From Chloroflexota bacterium (lineage in GTDB: Bacteria; Chloroflexota; Anaerolineae; Promineifilales; Promineifilaceae), in assembly GCA_020629055.1 (NCBI GenBank), contig JAHDEB010000021.1, forward strand, positions 13,271 through 49,977: 36,707 nt of DNA, given 5' to 3'. The position numbers were made by a program, and so were the translations under genes. The first letter of the stretch is position 1; every line of letters starts with the position of its first letter. Below the pieces are notes generated by a model, which was not told the DNA's origin, did not search any database, and worked only from the letters and a program-made list of their open reading frames with translations. Shown here one piece after another: positions 7,912 through 16,085 of the stretch.

Positions 7912-9831
7912 TCAATTCGTGATTTTGTCCTTATTGCGCCAGTGACGAATGCCACGATAGATGAAATAGCCGAAGATGCCAACTGTGCCAACATTGCCGA
8001 ACCAGTAGGTTATGAGGGTGATAATTTGTAAATTAGAGCGAGGGGCTGCGATGCTAGGGACATCGGGGGCAAAAAGCCCGGTCGCGTCGACCCAGAATGA
8101 AGGCAATGAAAAAATCAGAAGTGCCAACGAGGCTAAAAACAATGTGGTGGTGAGCCGTTGATTGCTTTTGTTGCTCCGTTCAGACAAATTGGCTAAATAA
8201 AGCTCATCCTGATGGTTGATCAGGTTGGTCATATTGTCGACATTGGTTTCGGCATGGTTAATTAGCTGAGGAATATTGAGCTGCCCCATAAAGTAGGTCG
8301 CTTTACCGGCCGCATATTCTGCTCGGCTCCAAGTTTGGGGCGTGCTTAGCCTGCGTGACAACCCGACTAGGCGGCTCAGATTGGTCGCATCTTTGGCCAA
8401 AATGCTCAGCTTTTCTCGCTTAAAGTCAGATCGTTCTTCTAATAGCCCCAGTCGCATTTCGTTTAGGGTTTCAGAGAAGCGATTGAGTGCTTTGACACTT
8501 TCTAGCTCGACTAGGTTTGAAAGCAACTTCACCTCAATCACAAATTCAATCATCCGCTCCATCGCATCCCAGTACCACAAATATTTAACGCGACTGGTGG
8601 CAGTCGGCAGTGTTGAAATGTAGAGATAATCATTGCGGGCGTTACGAGAGGGCCAAATCACGCAGCAGCGTGGGGTGAGCAGGCAAAGCTCATCTTCCCA
8701 GGTTGAAAAGTTTTGTTCAAACACCCGGTCCACTTTTTCGCTGTTTTGGCGTGGGAAGCGGCGCGTGTCTTTTTGTGGGTTTTCTGGGCCACCCACGGCC
8801 GGTTTTTTGAGCATCGCCCCTTCAATCAGTTGGGCAACCGCTTCTTTGATCAAGGGGGAATTTTCTAAATCTCGATAGCTAATCGTAAAAGACTCATCCC
8901 GATACTTTTTCCAATCTTCCTTGCTCCAATAATCACGTTCGATCAAGCGGCCGGGGGCATGCAGCTCGTTAAAGTGGTACACGGTGTAAGAATCATTGAG
9001 CGATGAGGTGATATTTTTACGCGGTTTGATCCAACGGATGTTGGCCTTACTGGGCAATGTAATGGTGTAGCCGATCGATTCGATAAAGCGCAAGCAGACC
9101 TCTTGAGCCAATTGCCACTGAATACGAGGGTAATCCATTGAGTGGGAGTAATCTTTGTCATCAATGCCCAACCAATCGAGCAGGCATTGAATCGTATCTA
9201 GGTTGTCTAGCGCTTTTTCAACATCGACCCCTTTATCGATTTGTATCCGCGTTTCATCTCGTTTTTCTAAAGCGGAAGGGATGTCGAACGATGACTGCAA
9301 GCTTTGAACATTTGAGGCGATTGTGCGAAATTCGGCCGACTGCGTGCCGTATTTATGATCGTAGTAGTTGGTCAGCCTGATCACAAACATGCCGGTCATT
9401 GTCGGCCGAATATGAATGTCCCACCGGTCCCAATTTTTTAGGAACAGCTCTTTAAATTGAAGATTTTTGCGCAAAAGCGGGTTAAATTGAAAACGAGATT
9501 TATCGACCTTGTAAAACGGTGTCGAGTATTCGCGTAAAACAACCCCTTTAAAAATGCCGGTGTTAAAGGCGACGTCATCGACATTCATGCGGGCCTGATC
9601 CGGTTCATTGCTGGCGACCGGCTTGCCAAATTGCTCCTGATGGTCAAATGGGGAATTTAGCCCTGCAAGCAATTTACGCCACTCATCCCGAATAATCTGG
9701 GTAAACGGCTGAGTGCCTCGAATATTTTCAAATTTTTTCTGATCGTCAGCATGAATGAACTTAGACATATTAACCACGAGATAAACCGTGGTATAGCCAG
9801 CCCCATTCATGAATTCCTTTTTGACCGCCAT
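7912..9831 (-). CDS. unrecognised 639-residue protein with two C-terminal membrane helices
   Basis: I do not recognise a family. The first roughly 555 residues are soluble-looking and rich in charged and aromatic residues (for example GMFVIRLTNYYDHKYG and YLWYWDAMERMIEF). A long helical stretch (about residues 440-560, possibly coiled) leads into two hydrophobic segments near 565-585 and 608-632, joined by a short loop, with a basic tail. The order long helix, RSN, TM, loop, TM resembles the end of CorA-type magnesium channels, but no GMN motif is present, so I do not assign transport. The start is well supported: AAGGAG lies five bases before ATG 9831. Repeat copy A lies directly upstream. 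The gene is probably monocistronic. Confidence 0.75.
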   Translation of the reverse strand: MAVKKEFMNGAGYTTVYLVVNMSKFIHADDQKKFENIRGTQPFTQIIRDEWRKLLAGLNSPFDHQEQFGKPVASNEPDQARMNVDDVAFNTGIFKGVVLREYSTPFYKVDKSRFQFNPLLRKNLQFKELFLKNWDRWDIHIRPTMTGMFVIRLTNYYDHKYGTQSAEFRTIASNVQSLQSSFDIPSALEKRDETRIQIDKGVDVEKALDNLDTIQCLLDWLGIDDKDYSHSMDYPRIQWQLAQEVCLRFIESIGYTITLPSKANIRWIKPRKNITSSLNDSYTVYHFNELHAPGRLIERDYWSKEDWKKYRDESFTISYRDLENSPLIKEAVAQLIEGAMLKKPAVGGPENPQKDTRRFPRQNSEKVDRVFEQNFSTWEDELCLLTPRCCVIWPSRNARNDYLYISTLPTATSRVKYLWYWDAMERMIEFVIEVKLLSNLVELESVKALNRFSETLNEMRLGLLEERSDFKREKLSILAKDATNLSRLVGLSRRLSTPQTWSRAEYAAGKATYFMGQLNIPQLINHAETNVDNMTNLINHQDELYLANLSERSNKSNQRLTTTLFLASLALLIFSLPSFWVDATGLFAPDVPSIAAPRSNLQIITLITYWFGNVGTVGIFGYFIYRGIRHWRNKDKITN

Positions 9832-9843
9832 GATCGCTCCTTC

Positions 9844-9996
9844 GAATTAGACTTTTCAGGTTTTGGACCTTCTATCTTTGGCCAATTTTTTCACCAGATT
9901 GGTCCAGTTTTTAGCGTGTCTTTCCATAAAACGCAGATCCTTGTGTCAAACTGGACCAATCCTACAAATTACGAAAAAACCTGAAAAGTCTTCAAG
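9844..9996 (+). repeat. nested-palindrome leader element, copy A
   Basis: About 153 bases with two perfect nested stems. The outer stem pairs AGACTTTTCAGGTTTT (9849-9864) with its exact complement (9976-9991). The inner stem pairs GATTGGTCCAGTTT (9897-9910) with AAACTGGACCAATC (9948-9961). The core is related to copies C and D, while the outer arms match copy B (13952-14023) instead. It ends 12 bases upstream of the minus-strand gene start at 9831. Its core orientation relative to that gene is opposite to the orientation of copies C and D relative to their genes. Confidence 0.8.
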
Positions 9997-10012
9997 AAAT
10001 CTTATGCCCCCG

Positions 10013-11026
10013 TTAAATCTTGACCGCTGATCCGCCATTCGCGGCCGATTTACGGATTGCGTCCCACAAATGTGCCATCCGCAACCCGACTTCAGGCGGG
10101 GATGGGTTCTCGATTAACCCTTGGCGCACGGCTAAAAATTGTTCCCAAACTCCCAAAGTAGGTGGAACCGGTATCGCGGTCCAATCCTCATCCCCGCGAT
10201 AGCGGATGTCGAGGTATTTGCCCCAGACGCCGGTGCGCATCATCGCCTGGGTGCCCACCAGTTTGATCTCAGATTGGCAGGATGGGAACGCTTCACCACA
10301 GGCGTTTAGGGTGACGAGGGTGCCAGAGGCCAAACGGCCGATGACGACTCCCAAAATATCAACCGGTTGGCCCAAGTTGTCTAAAAACGCGGCAACTTCA
10401 ACAAACGGTTCACCGGCTAAATCACTGACGGTGTTGAGCATGTGTGCGCCGGTGTCGAACATAAAGCCGCCCCCTGAAATTTCAGGGTTTTGGCGCCAAG
10501 TGTTGGTTTGGTTCTGGTTCCAATCTTGCCAAACTTGCGCGTCTATGTTTCGTACCGTCCCCATGGTGCCGCCTTGAATCAGTTTGTCGGCCATGCGTAC
10601 TTCGGGGGAGAGGCTGCCTTGAAAGGCGACGACCAAGGTGCGGCCGGTTTCGTCTCGCACACGGATCAGATCAACCGCTTCTTCGGCCGTCATCACCATC
10701 GGTTTTTCTAGGAGTACATCTAGCCCCGCTTTTAAGCAGGCGACCGCCTGTTCATGATGAAATTTATGGGGGGAATTGATGAAAGCACTGTCAAGTTGCT
10801 CACCATATTCTGCCAGTAGTTTGTGCACATCAGGCTCGTTGGCTGGGGGAGAATGACCTAACTCTTTAAAAAGGGTAACCGTTTTGTCGTACTGCTTTTC
10901 AGAAGGTTCGCAAATAACCGGAAAGCGAGTGGCTGGAAAGTGGGTGAGAACCTGTCGAATGTGCCCTTGGGCCATATCACCACATCCGATCATCGTGGCG
11001 CAAGTAGAAAGTTCTTTCAGAGACAT
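10013..11026 (-). CDS. Gfo/Idh/MocA family oxidoreductase (second in operon)
   Basis: NAD(P)-dependent sugar or polyol dehydrogenase of the Gfo/Idh/MocA family, 337 residues, cytoplasmic. The Rossmann glycine motif is GCGDMAQGH near the N-terminus; the signature Lys is in LLEKPMVMT, and the GGGFMFDTGAHMLNTV block carries the catalytic Asp/His of the family. ATG 11026 has AAGGA eight bases upstream, inside the end of the thuA-like gene three bases away, so the two are translationally linked. It is the last gene of a three-gene minus-strand operon with ThuA-like and Gfo/Idh/MocA partners, pointing to sugar oxidation at C3 or a related epimerase-like step. Substrate unknown. Confidence 0.9.
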   Translation of the reverse strand: MSLKELSTCATMIGCGDMAQGHIRQVLTHFPATRFPVICEPSEKQYDKTVTLFKELGHSPPANEPDVHKLLAEYGEQLDSAFINSPHKFHHEQAVACLKAGLDVLLEKPMVMTAEEAVDLIRVRDETGRTLVVAFQGSLSPEVRMADKLIQGGTMGTVRNIDAQVWQDWNQNQTNTWRQNPEISGGGFMFDTGAHMLNTVSDLAGEPFVEVAAFLDNLGQPVDILGVVIGRLASGTLVTLNACGEAFPSCQSEIKLVGTQAMMRTGVWGKYLDIRYRGDEDWTAIPVPPTLGVWEQFLAVRQGLIENPSPPEVGLRMAHLWDAIRKSAANGGSAVKI

Positions 11027-11029
11027 TCT

Positions 11030-11773
11030 TTAATCCTTGTTTTCTATTTTTTCAATTGATTGCGGGACGTTAGGCGCTTCGCCGATGCCGCGTGCGGCCG
11101 TGTTCCCCTCAAATGCTGCCCAGCGGGTTGCATTGGTGATGACCTGTAAAATTTCTGGGTTGTAAAATACCGGGTAAGTTTCATGACCCGGCCGGAAATA
11201 AAAGATCTTCCCTCGGCCGCGGTGCCACGTTGCCCCACTGCGAAATACTTCGCCGCCTTCGAACCAGCTCACAAACAGCAAAGATTCCGGTTCCGGTATA
11301 TCAAATACCTCCCCATACATCTCCGCTTTTTCAAGCTCGATATAGGCTCCAACCCCTTGGGTGATCGGATGGTATGGATTGACGACCCATAGTCGTTCCC
11401 GCTCATCCGCTTCTCGCCAGGTTAGCGAACAGCTGGTCCCCATTAATTTTCGAAATATTTTTGAGTGGTGGCCAGAATGGAGCACAATCAGCCCCATGCC
11501 GGCCAATACTCTGGCGTGAACACGTTCTACAATTTCGTCTGCGACCTTGTTATGGGCCAGATGGCCCCACCATAGCAACACGTCAGTGTCATTCAGGACC
11601 GCTTCTGTTAAGCCGTGCTCTTCTTGATCTAGTGTTGCGGTGCGTACCGTTTGAACATGGGCCTGTTTTTGGAAATGTTCAGCAAGCGCCCCATGAATAC
11701 CATGGGGATAGATGGCACCCACTTTGGGGTCCTTCTTTTCGTGTATAAATTCATTGTAGATGGTGATATTCAT
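11030..11773 (-). CDS. ThuA-like protein
   Basis: Member of the ThuA (trehalose utilisation) family, a class I glutamine-amidotransferase-like fold. Typical blocks are present: [37 protein letters not shown] and [16 protein letters not shown]. In rhizobia ThuA works with the dehydrogenase ThuB on trehalose and related disaccharides through 3-keto sugars. Here it sits between two Gfo/Idh/MocA genes, the same partnership. I chose ATG 11773 because GAGG precedes it by seven bases; a GTG two codons earlier (11779) is too close to that site. Predicted 247 residues, no signal peptide. The actual sugar is not known. Confidence 0.88.
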   Translation of the reverse strand: MNITIYNEFIHEKKDPKVGAIYPHGIHGALAEHFQKQAHVQTVRTATLDQEEHGLTEAVLNDTDVLLWWGHLAHNKVADEIVERVHARVLAGMGLIVLHSGHHSKIFRKLMGTSCSLTWREADERERLWVVNPYHPITQGVGAYIELEKAEMYGEVFDIPEPESLLFVSWFEGGEVFRSGATWHRGRGKIFYFRPGHETYPVFYNPEILQVITNATRWAAFEGNTAARGIGEAPNVPQSIEKIENKD

Positions 11774-11793
11774 GTTCACGCCTCGAACGATCT

Positions 11794-12918
11794 TTAGCCG
11801 CTTGTTTTTGGATTTTGTCCCAAAAACGCATCGGTTGGCATCGGTGCCGGCCGGTCACAGCTGCTTTTTAGGACGATGTTCATCCCGGTTTCAGATGAGT
11901 CATGGAAAGCGTGCATCAGATCGAGCACATGGTAGGCTATATCCCCATTGGCACGATGTGCATCCTTACTGCGCAACGCTCGAGCCATATCGGCCAAGCC
12001 CAAGCCCCGGCTGTTTTCCGTATAGCTGTGGGTAAGCGGGACATCTTCCCATTCTCGCGAGCCACCTTTGCGGATGCGTAATTGCCCCCCAAAGCGATTG
12101 GGATCCGGGACACTCAAAGAGCCTTTGTCCCCATGAATTTCGATGTGAGGCAACTCTGATCCAGCGATGTCAAAACTTTGAACAATGGTGCCGACCGCTC
12201 CATTGTTGAAACGCATCATGCCAGACACGTGGGTTGGTACCTCAACGTCGATGATTGTTCCATTTAGCGGCTCGCTGGTGATGGTCCGCTTTTTACGGCC
12301 GGTGGTCACCATGCCACTGACTGAATGGACCGATCCCATTAGGAAGACCAAATCGGTTAAATAGTATGGCCCCATGTCAAACATCGGACCGCCCCCTTCT
12401 TTAAAATAAAATTCCGGGTTGGGGTGCCACATTTCCATGCCCCAGCTCATCATAAATGCATTCGCAGAAACGAGCTTGCCGATAGCACCATCATCGATCA
12501 TTTTACGAGCCGTTTGATGAGCCGCCCCTAAAAAGGTGTCTGGTGCGCAGCCTACAAGAACACGAGCCGCTTTGGCACTGGCGACTAATTTCTCACCTTC
12601 ATCTCGGTTTAGGGTCAACGGTTTTTCGTTGTAAACGCTTTTACCGGCATCGACGGCCGCTTGGGCCACCGCCCCATGGGCGGCCGGGTGGGTAATGTTC
12701 AAGACCATCTCGATTTCCGGGTCAGCCAACATCGCATCAACCGAGGGGTAGACGGTAGGGATATTATATTTTTCAGCTTGGGCCTCAGCCATTGATATTC
12801 GGAGGTCTGTTACGCCAACAACTTCGATTGTATTAAGCCATTGAGCATTGGTTAGGTAGATATCGCTGATATTGCCACAGCCGATGACACCAACTTTGAC
12901 AGGGTTATTTTGAGTCAT
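11794..12918 (-). CDS. Gfo/Idh/MocA family oxidoreductase (first in operon)
   Basis: NAD(P)-dependent oxidoreductase of 374 residues. Rossmann motif GCGNIS at residues 13-18, signature Lys in VYNEKPLTL, and the substrate-side block [16 protein letters not shown], where a Tyr stands at the position often taken by the catalytic His (DxGxH). That difference could signal a distinct substrate or subclass. ATG 12918 is supported by AAGAGGA a few bases upstream. The ThuA-like gene follows after about 20 bases and the second dehydrogenase after that. The divergent crotonase gene shares the upstream region with inverted-repeat element E. Confidence 0.9.
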   Translation of the reverse strand: MTQNNPVKVGVIGCGNISDIYLTNAQWLNTIEVVGVTDLRISMAEAQAEKYNIPTVYPSVDAMLADPEIEMVLNITHPAAHGAVAQAAVDAGKSVYNEKPLTLNRDEGEKLVASAKAARVLVGCAPDTFLGAAHQTARKMIDDGAIGKLVSANAFMMSWGMEMWHPNPEFYFKEGGGPMFDMGPYYLTDLVFLMGSVHSVSGMVTTGRKKRTITSEPLNGTIIDVEVPTHVSGMMRFNNGAVGTIVQSFDIAGSELPHIEIHGDKGSLSVPDPNRFGGQLRIRKGGSREWEDVPLTHSYTENSRGLGLADMARALRSKDAHRANGDIAYHVLDLMHAFHDSSETGMNIVLKSSCDRPAPMPTDAFLGQNPKTSG

Positions 12919-13050
12919 AATTCCTCTTATGTTTGTGTTTGTTTTTGCGGGGCAAGTTTACCCTTGTTTTTGAAGGTTGAAAACAAACATTGTTGTTTGA
13001 CTTTACAGCCCTCGTCTACTATATTGCCGACCTTGTTAAATCGGTTTCGG

Positions 13051-13122
13051 CATTGTTCAGCTTGGCGATTTTACTTTGGCCTCAGGCTGTTGTGTAAAAT
13101 GATTTTAGATTGCTGAACAATG
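13051..13122 (+). repeat. inverted-repeat leader element, copy E
   Basis: A 72-base element bounded by a perfect 11-base inverted repeat, CATTGTTCAGC (13051-13061) with GCTGAACAATG (13112-13122). The arms resemble those of copy C (TTATTCAGC versus TTGTTCAGC), but the interior is not clearly homologous apart from a short CTTTGGCC also found in copy A. It ends 25 bases upstream of the crotonase start codon, inside a divergent promoter region. Its membership in the repeat family is tentative. Confidence 0.5.
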
Positions 13123-13147
13123 ACTAAATTTCTAGGATAAATTCCAC

Positions 13148-13903
13148 ATGACTGTTCTTTTGTACGATATAAACGAGCGGATCGCTACATTAACCATCAA
13201 CCGGCCGGAAAGGCGCAACTCTCTTAGCGGTGAAGTGATCGATCTTATGTTTGATAAGTTAGACGTTGCTGAGCATGACGACGACGTGCGTGTCATTGTG
13301 ATTACCGGTGCAGGGGAAAAGGCTTATTGCTCTGGCGCAGATTTGGGCGGTGGGGTCGGTGGCAAAGGGACCCGCGGATATGCCGATTTGTTAAAACGGA
13401 TTTTAAATTTCCCTAAACCGACGATATCTCGCGTTGATGGCTACTGCATGGCAGGGGGGATGGGGCTCATGCTTGCTTCAGACATTGTCATTGCCAGTGA
13501 TCGGTCACAATACGGAACGCCAGAGGTCAATGTAGGATTATGGCCCAGCATGATAAGCGCCTTGATCTATCGAAATATGTTGCCCAAACAGGCGTTGCCG
13601 ATGATATTGACGGGTGAAAGGTTTGGAGCTGAAAAAGCGATGCAGATGGGTTTTTTAAGTGAAATGGTTCCGGCCGCAGATTTGGACAGTGCGGTGCTAA
13701 AAATCGCCCAGAACTTGGCGCAAAAAAGCCCGATCGGTATGAAATTGGGGAAAGCGTCTTATAACGCGATGCAAAGCTTGCCACTTGAAGAGGCGCTAGA
13801 CTTTTTAAGTGGAGAACTGACCAAGGTGGCCAATACCCAAGATGCGGCCGAAGGCATTCAAGCGTTTATGGAAAAGCGAAAACCGAACTTTACAGGCAAG
13901 TAA
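13148..13903 (+). CDS. enoyl-CoA hydratase/isomerase (crotonase) family protein
   Basis: Crotonase-fold acyl-CoA enzyme of 251 residues. Family blocks are present: TLTINRPERRNSLS, the oxyanion-hole segments YCSGADLGGG and GYCMAGGMGLMLASDI, and YGTPEVNVGLWPSM. Glu126 matches the second catalytic Glu of enoyl-CoA hydratase (Glu164 in the rat enzyme). The position of the first (Glu144) is Gly106, exactly 20 residues earlier. A two-glutamate hydratase mechanism is therefore unlikely; isomerase, hydrolase, decarboxylase or other crotonase chemistry is possible. It is preceded by element E. No other fatty-acid genes lie nearby to specify a pathway. Confidence 0.87.
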   Translation: MTVLLYDINERIATLTINRPERRNSLSGEVIDLMFDKLDVAEHDDDVRVIVITGAGEKAYCSGADLGGGVGGKGTRGYADLLKRILNFPKPTISRVDGYCMAGGMGLMLASDIVIASDRSQYGTPEVNVGLWPSMISALIYRNMLPKQALPMILTGERFGAEKAMQMGFLSEMVPAADLDSAVLKIAQNLAQKSPIGMKLGKASYNAMQSLPLEEALDFLSGELTKVANTQDAAEGIQAFMEKRKPNFTGK

Positions 13904-13951
13904 CGGCCGACTGCCAAACCCATCAGTTAAGCGAATCACAAAAACTCTTTT

Positions 13952-14023
13952 GAATTAGACTTTTCATGTTTTGAGACTTCTACCTCTGGCCAATCTTTTA
14001 GAAAAACATGAAAAGTCTTCAAG
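13952..14023 (+). repeat. leader palindrome element, copy B (outer hairpin only)
   Basis: A 72-base element whose arms AGACTTTTCATGTTTT (13957-13972) and their exact complement (14003-14018) equal those of copy A except for one G-to-T change matched by C-to-A in the other arm. The flanking GAATTAG and TTCAAG are also shared with copy A. The 5' interior (CTGGCCAATCTTTTA) resembles copy A, but the inner stem region is absent. It ends 25 bases before the DUF1330 start codon. Confidence 0.75.
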
Positions 14024-14048
14024 TCAAAAATAAAACAGGAAAAAAATT

Positions 14049-14336
14049 ATGACAGCATATTTAATCGCCCGTGTAGATGTAAAAGACATGACTCAATACA
14101 AAGAGTACACAAAATTGACCCCTGGTATTATCGAAAAGTTTGGCGGCAAATTTATCTCTCGCGGCTCTGATATTGTTTTGTTGGAGGGTGAAGAAGAAAA
14201 GCGTCGTGTGGTGATGGTCGAATTCCCCGATCTGCAGACTGCAAAGGATTTTTATCATAGTGATGAATATCAAGCCGCGATTAAAGTGAGAGAAGGGGCG
14301 GCCGAGGGTCAATTCATCGTCGTTGATGGTGTTTAA
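14049..14336 (+). CDS. DUF1330 domain protein
   Basis: Small 95-residue protein of the DUF1330 family, a ferredoxin-like dimeric alpha/beta-barrel fold. The characteristic start is TAYLIARVDVKD, followed by YKEYTKLTPGIIEKFGGKF and VMVEFPDLQTAKDFYHSDEYQAA, which matches the family almost from end to end. AGGA lies eight bases before ATG 14049. The function of DUF1330 proteins is unknown. The crotonase gene lies upstream on the same strand, separated by element B, so cotranscription is possible but not certain. Confidence 0.9.
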   Translation: MTAYLIARVDVKDMTQYKEYTKLTPGIIEKFGGKFISRGSDIVLLEGEEEKRRVVMVEFPDLQTAKDFYHSDEYQAAIKVREGAAEGQFIVVDGV

Positions 14337-14426
14337 ATTCCCGAAACCTACACTTACTTTAGTCTCAATTTTAAGGGCAGATTTCAGGTTCTCGTGTAAA
14401 AATCTTTAGATACAACTAGAGGTTTT

Positions 14427-16049
14427 ATGCTCGAACAGAAACAATTGCCGCAAATATTAAAAAGCGAGGGGGCGGTTTTTTGCCTATTTGTCATTTTGGC
14501 CGCCATCGTCGGGTGGCCGATTTTATCCAACCTCAATCATGTACTCATTGGGTATGACAATGACGTTTTTATAAATCCTTGGGCAAATTGGTGGACCCAA
14601 AAGGCGTTATTAGATCCCGAACTAACATTGTGGCGGACAGATTTTATGTTTGCGCCAGGTTCTGCCAATCTGGTCTATCATAGTTTTAGCCACCTCAATA
14701 CGGCCGTTGCCTTGCTCCTGCAGCCGCTTATTGGCGTTACCCCAGCGTTCAATTTGTCGATTTTGCTCAACTATCCGGTGATCGGTTTTTCGATGTATCA
14801 GTTGGCCCGTTACCTGACCCGGTCGCAGACGGCCGGAATTTTGGCCGGTATCGCCTTTGCGTTTAGCTCTCACGCAATGTACCAGAGCGCCCATCCGGTG
14901 CTGCTCAGTATCTGGTGTCTTCCTTGGGCCACACTTTTCTTGTTGCGGGCGATTGACGAAGAAAACCTCTGGTTGGCATTTGCGGCCGGATTGTTTGTAT
15001 TTCTGGGGACCTTTACCAGCACGCTGTTATTCTTCTTAATGATAATTTGGTTTGGGTTTTTAACCATCTATCTTTTTGTTTCATCAGAATGGCAGACGCC
15101 CCAAATAAAAACATTAATCGTGTTCGCCATCGCTGCGGCCTTGCTAAATTTACCCCAGCTTTGGCCTTTGATCGCCGATGCGTTGGGCAACCAAAATAGC
15201 AGCTTTGTGATCAGCGCCGCCAACGAGCGGTCGATCGTCCCTGATATCTTGTCCCCAATTGTGCCCCACTGGTGGCAGTGGTTATGGCGCGGCTTGTATT
15301 TTGGCATCATCGGCATTTGCCTCATGTTTTATGCGGCCTACTCGAAAGGCAAGATCCGATTATGGGTAGTTACCCTGATACTGTTTTATCTGATTAGTAT
15401 CGGCCCTCAACCTATGATTTTCGGCCGCGATTTAGACATCATTCTGCCATGGTCCTATCTTTTTACCCCCATCTTGCGCAATATGTATCGGTTTAACATT
15501 TTAATTTCGATGGGAGTTAGCATGTTGATCGGTTTCGGGTGGATCGGGTTTATGGAAAGAACCCAACTGCATCGACAAAAATCACTCATGGCGATCATTT
15601 TTGCGGTTTTGCTGTTTGCAGATTATGGATGGCCCCAAATCCCATTTCAGTCTCCCCAAGTGTCATCATTTTACACAGAGACCTTGGCTGAGTTTGACGA
15701 GAATACCCTGCTGACCCTCATGCCTAGCAGCCGCCAAATTGATAAAACATACATGTATTATCAGACTTTGCACGGGCATAAAATGACCAACGGTGTGGTT
15801 TCCCGGCCGGAAGCAGACACCTTCGCCTTTATTGCTGAAAACGAAATGCTAGCGAATCGTCAAGATGGACTGGCGGTTGATCCACCAACTGATATCGACG
15901 CGGCGTTAGATGGTCTGAAAAATGCGGGCGTGAATCTTCTCATTTTCAATAAAGCGTTTATGGAAGATGACGAGATTGAGGCTTGGAAAGCAGGGATGCC
16001 GCTCAAACCTTTTTTTGAGGATGACCTGATATTTGTCTATGAACTTTAG
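14427..16049 (+). CDS. GT-C-type polytopic membrane glycosyltransferase-like protein
   Basis: Integral membrane protein of 540 residues with about ten or more hydrophobic segments. The first membrane helix is followed by HVLIGYDNDVFINPWANWW, where Asp44-Asn-Asp46 forms the DxD motif expected in the first external loop of GT-C glycosyltransferases that use lipid-phosphate sugars. The C-terminal roughly 150 residues form a soluble extracytoplasmic part. AGAGG precedes ATG 14427 by four bases. It converges on another GT-C gene (16086-17954). Large sets of such proteins are typical of Chloroflexota and act in cell-surface glycosylation; donor and acceptor here are unknown. Confidence 0.78.
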   Translation: MLEQKQLPQILKSEGAVFCLFVILAAIVGWPILSNLNHVLIGYDNDVFINPWANWWTQKALLDPELTLWRTDFMFAPGSANLVYHSFSHLNTAVALLLQPLIGVTPAFNLSILLNYPVIGFSMYQLARYLTRSQTAGILAGIAFAFSSHAMYQSAHPVLLSIWCLPWATLFLLRAIDEENLWLAFAAGLFVFLGTFTSTLLFFLMIIWFGFLTIYLFVSSEWQTPQIKTLIVFAIAAALLNLPQLWPLIADALGNQNSSFVISAANERSIVPDILSPIVPHWWQWLWRGLYFGIIGICLMFYAAYSKGKIRLWVVTLILFYLISIGPQPMIFGRDLDIILPWSYLFTPILRNMYRFNILISMGVSMLIGFGWIGFMERTQLHRQKSLMAIIFAVLLFADYGWPQIPFQSPQVSSFYTETLAEFDENTLLTLMPSSRQIDKTYMYYQTLHGHKMTNGVVSRPEADTFAFIAENEMLANRQDGLAVDPPTDIDAALDGLKNAGVNLLIFNKAFMEDDEIEAWKAGMPLKPFFEDDLIFVYEL

Positions 16050-16085
16050 CTTACTCACTGTCTGCCCAGCTACGACTCTGAATGT

